A stretch of 64,000 nucleotides of DNA from Trueperaceae bacterium. Lineage in GTDB: Bacteria; Deinococcota; Deinococci; Deinococcales; Trueperaceae. The notes beneath the pieces were generated by a model. The model saw nothing but the letters and a program-made list of their open reading frames with translations, had not been told where the DNA came from and searched no databases. Positions 61,275-64,000 of the stretch are shown piece by piece; position 1 is the stretch's first letter; the number at the start of each line of letters is the position of its first letter. Both the position numbers and the translations under genes were made by a program. Where the stretch lies: the NCBI GenBank assembly GCA_036381595.1, contig DASVCN010000020.1:62001-126000 (forward strand). Direction: 5' to 3'.

Positions 61275-62714
61275 GTGGAATTGGGGCTGATCGGCCTTGC
61301 AGTGATGGGGCAGAACCTCGTACTCAACATGAACGACCACGGCTACCGGGTAGCGGTGTACAACCGCACAACCGAGAAGATGCGCGATTTCATGCGCGGA
61401 CCAGCGGCGGACACCGAAGTGAGGGGCTTCGAAACCCTCGAGGAGCTGGTGGGAGCCTTGGACCGGCCACGCAAGGTGATGCTAATGCTGCGGGCCGGGC
61501 CAGTGGTCGATCAAGTGATATCGAGCCTGCTCCCGATGCTCGAATCGGGCGACATCATCATCGACGGCGGCAACTCCAACTACAAGGACACCAGGCGGCG
61601 AGGCGAAGAGCTCGAGGAGAAGGGAATCCGCTTCCTGGGCACCGGCGTATCCGGCGGTGAGGAGGGGGCCCGCAACGGACCATCGATCATGCCTGGCGGT
61701 CCGAAGGAGGCCTGGCACGAACTCGAGCCGATCTTCCAGGAAATCAGCGCCAAGGTGGACGGCCAGCCGTGCTGTGAGTGGATGGGCGAGGATGGCGCCG
61801 GCCACTTCGTGAAGATGGTCCACAACGGCATCGAGTACGGCGACATGCAGCTTATCGCCGAGGCGTACCACATGATGCGCGACGGGCTGAACCTGAGCGC
61901 GAAGGAGATGCACGAGAGCTTCGCGCGGTGGAACCAGGGACCGCTCGACTCATATCTGATCGAGATCACCCGCGACATCCTGGGCACTTACGATGACGAG
62001 GGCAAGTTGGTGCTCAACCGAATCGTGGATCGGGCCGGCCAGAAGGGCACCGGCCGCTGGACCGCCGAGGAGGCGCTCGAACAGGGCGTGCCGCTGACTC
62101 TCGTCACCGAGGCGGTGTTCTCCCGTTCCCTTTCGGCGCTCAAGGAGGAGCGCGAGACAGCCGCGCAACACTTCAAGGGCCCAGGCGCGAGCTTCGATGG
62201 CGACCGTGTTGAGTTTCTAGACGATTTGGAGGCGGCCCTCTACGCCTCGAAGATCGTCTCCTACGCACAGGGTTACATGCTGATGGCCACAGCCAAGGAG
62301 ACCTACGAGTGGAGCCTGGACCTGGGCGCGACCGCCGCAATCTGGCGGGGTGGCTGCATCATCCGCTCGCGGTTCTTGAACGACATCGAGGCCGCTTACA
62401 GGCGGGATCCGAACCTGACCAACCTGCTGCTCGACCCATTCTTCCGTGAGGCCGTGGAGAACGCTCAGGCTTCCTGGCGACGGGTGGTGTCCCAAGCTGT
62501 GGCGTTAGGCATCGCGGTACCGGCGATGTCGGCGGCATTGGCCTTCTACGACGGCTACCGCACAGCCGACGGCCCGGCCAACCTGATCCAGGCGCAGCGA
62601 GACTACTTCGGCGCCCACACCTATGAGCGGGTGGATAAGCCACGCGGGGAAAAGTTCCACACGAACTGGACGGGGCGTGGGGGCGAGGTGGCTTCGGGAT
62701 CTTACGAGGCGTAG
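61275..62714 (+). CDS. gnd: 6-phosphogluconate dehydrogenase, decarboxylating
   Basis: A 479-residue pentose-phosphate enzyme that oxidises 6-phosphogluconate to ribulose 5-phosphate. GTG 61275 with AAGGAG upstream gives the expected start ELGLIGLAVMGQNLVLNM, whose GLAVMG turn binds the dinucleotide; YNRTTEKM just after it has the Arg-Thr pair of NADP-preferring forms. Substrate and catalytic segments IDGGNSNYKDTRRRGEEL, GTGVSGGEEGARNGPSIMPG and VKMVHNGIEYGDMQLIAEAY (catalytic lysine) are all complete, and the C-terminal RDYFGAHTYERVD is present. Typical long dimeric form. Stands alone between the CoA-ester operon and a convergent glycosidase gene. Confidence 0.97.
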   Translation: MELGLIGLAVMGQNLVLNMNDHGYRVAVYNRTTEKMRDFMRGPAADTEVRGFETLEELVGALDRPRKVMLMLRAGPVVDQVISSLLPMLESGDIIIDGGNSNYKDTRRRGEELEEKGIRFLGTGVSGGEEGARNGPSIMPGGPKEAWHELEPIFQEISAKVDGQPCCEWMGEDGAGHFVKMVHNGIEYGDMQLIAEAYHMMRDGLNLSAKEMHESFARWNQGPLDSYLIEITRDILGTYDDEGKLVLNRIVDRAGQKGTGRWTAEEALEQGVPLTLVTEAVFSRSLSALKEERETAAQHFKGPGASFDGDRVEFLDDLEAALYASKIVSYAQGYMLMATAKETYEWSLDLGATAAIWRGGCIIRSRFLNDIEAAYRRDPNLTNLLLDPFFREAVENAQASWRRVVSQAVALGIAVPAMSAALAFYDGYRTADGPANLIQAQRDYFGAHTYERVDKPRGEKFHTNWTGRGGEVASGSYEA

Positions 62715-62987
62715 GCGAAGGGTTTACCTGCTTTCGCCCGCTACCCCCCGAACAGGCTCGACCTGTAGACAGAGCTTTCTCGCGCGGCTACGCTCTGCCC
62801 AAAGTATGGATGACCAGTGGAAGCACCAGCAGGTCATCGAGGACCTAACGGCTGTAACGCGTTCCTGGGATGCGCAAACCGACTCTCGTATCGAGAAGCA
62901 GTGCAATTGCCCGCTTCGAAGGCATCAGGGGACTGACCCGCCGAACACCAGTTATGGCGCTAACGGGGAACTGTTCCCTCCCCTTAC
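62715..62987. other. convergent gap between gnd and the glycosidase gene
   Basis: A 273-base non-coding stretch. It includes a short GGGAAC-T-GTTCCC palindrome near 62967-62979, of which only a 4-bp stem could form as RNA, and no other structure I can support. Confidence 0.4.
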
Positions 62988-64000
62988 CTACTTAACCTCA
63001 ATGACCACCGTCGCCCAGTAGTCGAGCCCCGGCAAGGCGATCGCCGACCCTCGCTCGCCCTTCGAGATCGCCAGCTCGCGAGCGGCTTCCCCATCGTCGG
63101 GCGACGACCACACGACCTTCTCGAGATCGAAGTGGTTGGAAAGCAGGAGCGTGAGGTCCTCGAGCCGTCGGGGCCGCTCCTTTGGAACGTTCCAGAGCGA
63201 ATTCTCGGCCCCAGCCAGGTTTACAAGGTTGATTACAAACTGGCTACCTCGCTGCCTGACGTTCAGCCAGATCGCGCCCGACTCGGGCCCGACGCTGAAC
63301 GGTGCGCCTTCGAGGGCAATCTCCTCGTTCACTCCGGAGGCGAAAGAACCAGCCACGTTCTGCAGAGAGTCAGCGAAGAGGTAGTGGTGGCAGGCGGCGG
63401 TATGGTCGTAGTAGCGGCGCATGATCCGGCTGAACTCCGGTCGCATTCGCCCATGGTTGGCGTAGTAGGGATCGCGCAGAACCCCTGTCCCCTCGCCCAA
63501 CAACAGATGGAATCCTCCCGCACTGGCGATCACAGCCGTCGTCAGCAGGGCAGAATGTTCGGCCCCCTCGCACTCCTCCCTGAACGGTTCGAGGTAGGCC
63601 GCCAGGATCACCTGCTTATTCGAGAGGTAGCGAGCGCGCGTCACCAGTTCCACCAGGTCTCTGTAGCGCTCGTGGGACGGCCACACCTCGATGTACACCG
63701 CGGCCTGGTCGCTGCCGGCCACTCGCTCGATCGGCCAATTGTTGACTGCATTGAAGATAACGGCAGCACCTTCCCGAAGGGTACCGACCCTCTGGGCAGC
63801 CTCGTCGATCAAGCCGGGGAAGTGCTCGGCCAGGTCCACCGCCTCCCCCTTGGCGTCGTAGCTCCACTTCGGGAAGCCGTACTGGTCCATGTGGATGCCG
63901 TCGAAGCCGGCACCCGTCAAGGCGCTCTCGAACTCGCGGAGGATGTGTTCACGCCACGGTGCATCGGGCCGGATGTCGGTGATGTAGAAGAGGTCGATCA
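62988..64000 (-). CDS. GH66-like glycoside hydrolase (N-terminus beyond window edge)
   Basis: The C-terminal 336 residues of a gene that begins right of base 64000. The frame is open to the edge and reads DLFYITDIRPDAPWREHIL, FESALTGAGFDGIHMDQYG and later VIFNAVNNWPIERVAG, YIEVWPSHERYRDLVEL, and LLGEGTGVLRDPYYANHGRM. This arrangement, with a catalytic-type Asp in FDGIHMDQYG, resembles dextranases and cycloisomaltooligosaccharide glucanotransferases of family GH66. The C-terminal part (ENSLWNVPKERPRRLEDLTL) looks like the following beta-sandwich. A role in alpha-glucan breakdown is likely; no signal peptide can be judged. Confidence 0.8.
   Translation of the reverse strand, partial: IDLFYITDIRPDAPWREHILREFESALTGAGFDGIHMDQYGFPKWSYDAKGEAVDLAEHFPGLIDEAAQRVGTLREGAAVIFNAVNNWPIERVAGSDQAAVYIEVWPSHERYRDLVELVTRARYLSNKQVILAAYLEPFREECEGAEHSALLTTAVIASAGGFHLLLGEGTGVLRDPYYANHGRMRPEFSRIMRRYYDHTAACHHYLFADSLQNVAGSFASGVNEEIALEGAPFSVGPESGAIWLNVRQRGSQFVINLVNLAGAENSLWNVPKERPRRLEDLTLLLSNHFDLEKVVWSSPDDGEAARELAISKGERGSAIALPGLDYWATVVIEVK

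Overview
The window is 64 kb of high-GC bacterial chromosome, densely packed in operons. Many GTG/TTG starts, TANNNT -10 boxes a few bases upstream of ATG (leaderless-type promoters), a SARP/ATPase/TPR regulator, a bacterial eRF1-like protein, a TAXI-TRAP transporter and a Thermus-type 4-hydroxyphenylacetate cluster together suggest a Deinococcota bacterium, perhaps Trueperaceae-like. That placement is inference. I saw no rRNA, tRNA, CRISPR array, insertion sequence or phage gene.

Layout. 1-6.4 kb (minus): a ROK-regulated operon with a complete tripartite tricarboxylate transporter (tctC-tctB-tctA), a sugar-phosphate isomerase-like TIM barrel and a Gfo/Idh/MocA oxidoreductase cut by the edge. 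6.4-7.4 kb: degenerate short repeats and a TspO-like gene with one in-frame stop. 7.5-20.7 kb: a 4-hydroxyphenylacetate meta-cleavage cluster. It has a flavin reductase divergent from a PucR regulator, then a dapA-like aldolase, hpaG, hpaE, hpaB, hpaD and a LivKH-(MG fused)-F uptake system, all behind one clear promoter. 20.8-22.1 kb: an MFS transporter. 22.4-30.6 kb: the most unusual region, with two overlapping lipoprotein genes, the larger (1519 aa) resembling the calcium-binding and pore-forming parts of anthrax protective antigen. They diverge from a SARP-type regulator, and the shared intergenic region carries three direct repeats at exact 11-bp spacing next to a -10-like box.

30.7-32.3 kb: an eRF1-like (baeRF) protein and a polynucleotide-kinase-type phosphatase. 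32.4-33.9 kb: a small lipoprotein and a DUF1579 protein. 33.9-39.1 kb (minus): a second ROK regulator with a sugar-type ABC importer and a creatininase-family hydrolase. 39.1-41.5 kb: a hypothetical protein and a beta-propeller lipoprotein. 41.6-48.8 kb: lower steps of an extradiol aromatic-acid pathway (ligI, galB-like hydratase, galC/RraA-like aldolase, hpaF isomerase, a DUF1932 dehydrogenase) with a TAXI-TRAP transporter and a GntR regulator. Two of these promoters have the -35 box inside a TTGTTGACAA palindrome. 48.9-55.9 kb (minus): an IclR-headed operon with two isochorismatase-fold amidases, an HMGL-type synthase and dipeptide-type ABC subunits. 56-61 kb: a GntR/CitE pair divergent from acyl-CoA dehydrogenase, class III CoA-transferase, MaoC hydratase and an HD-like protein, resembling itaconate or branched dicarboxylyl-CoA degradation. 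61.2-64 kb: 6-phosphogluconate dehydrogenase and a partial GH66-like glycosidase.

Taken together this is a catabolic island region: at least five substrate-uptake systems, each paired with its own regulator and enzymes. A recurring structural theme is tandem duplication of 46-59 bp at gene edges. The most striking case triplicates the translation start of hpaD into a relay of overlapping mini-ORFs.
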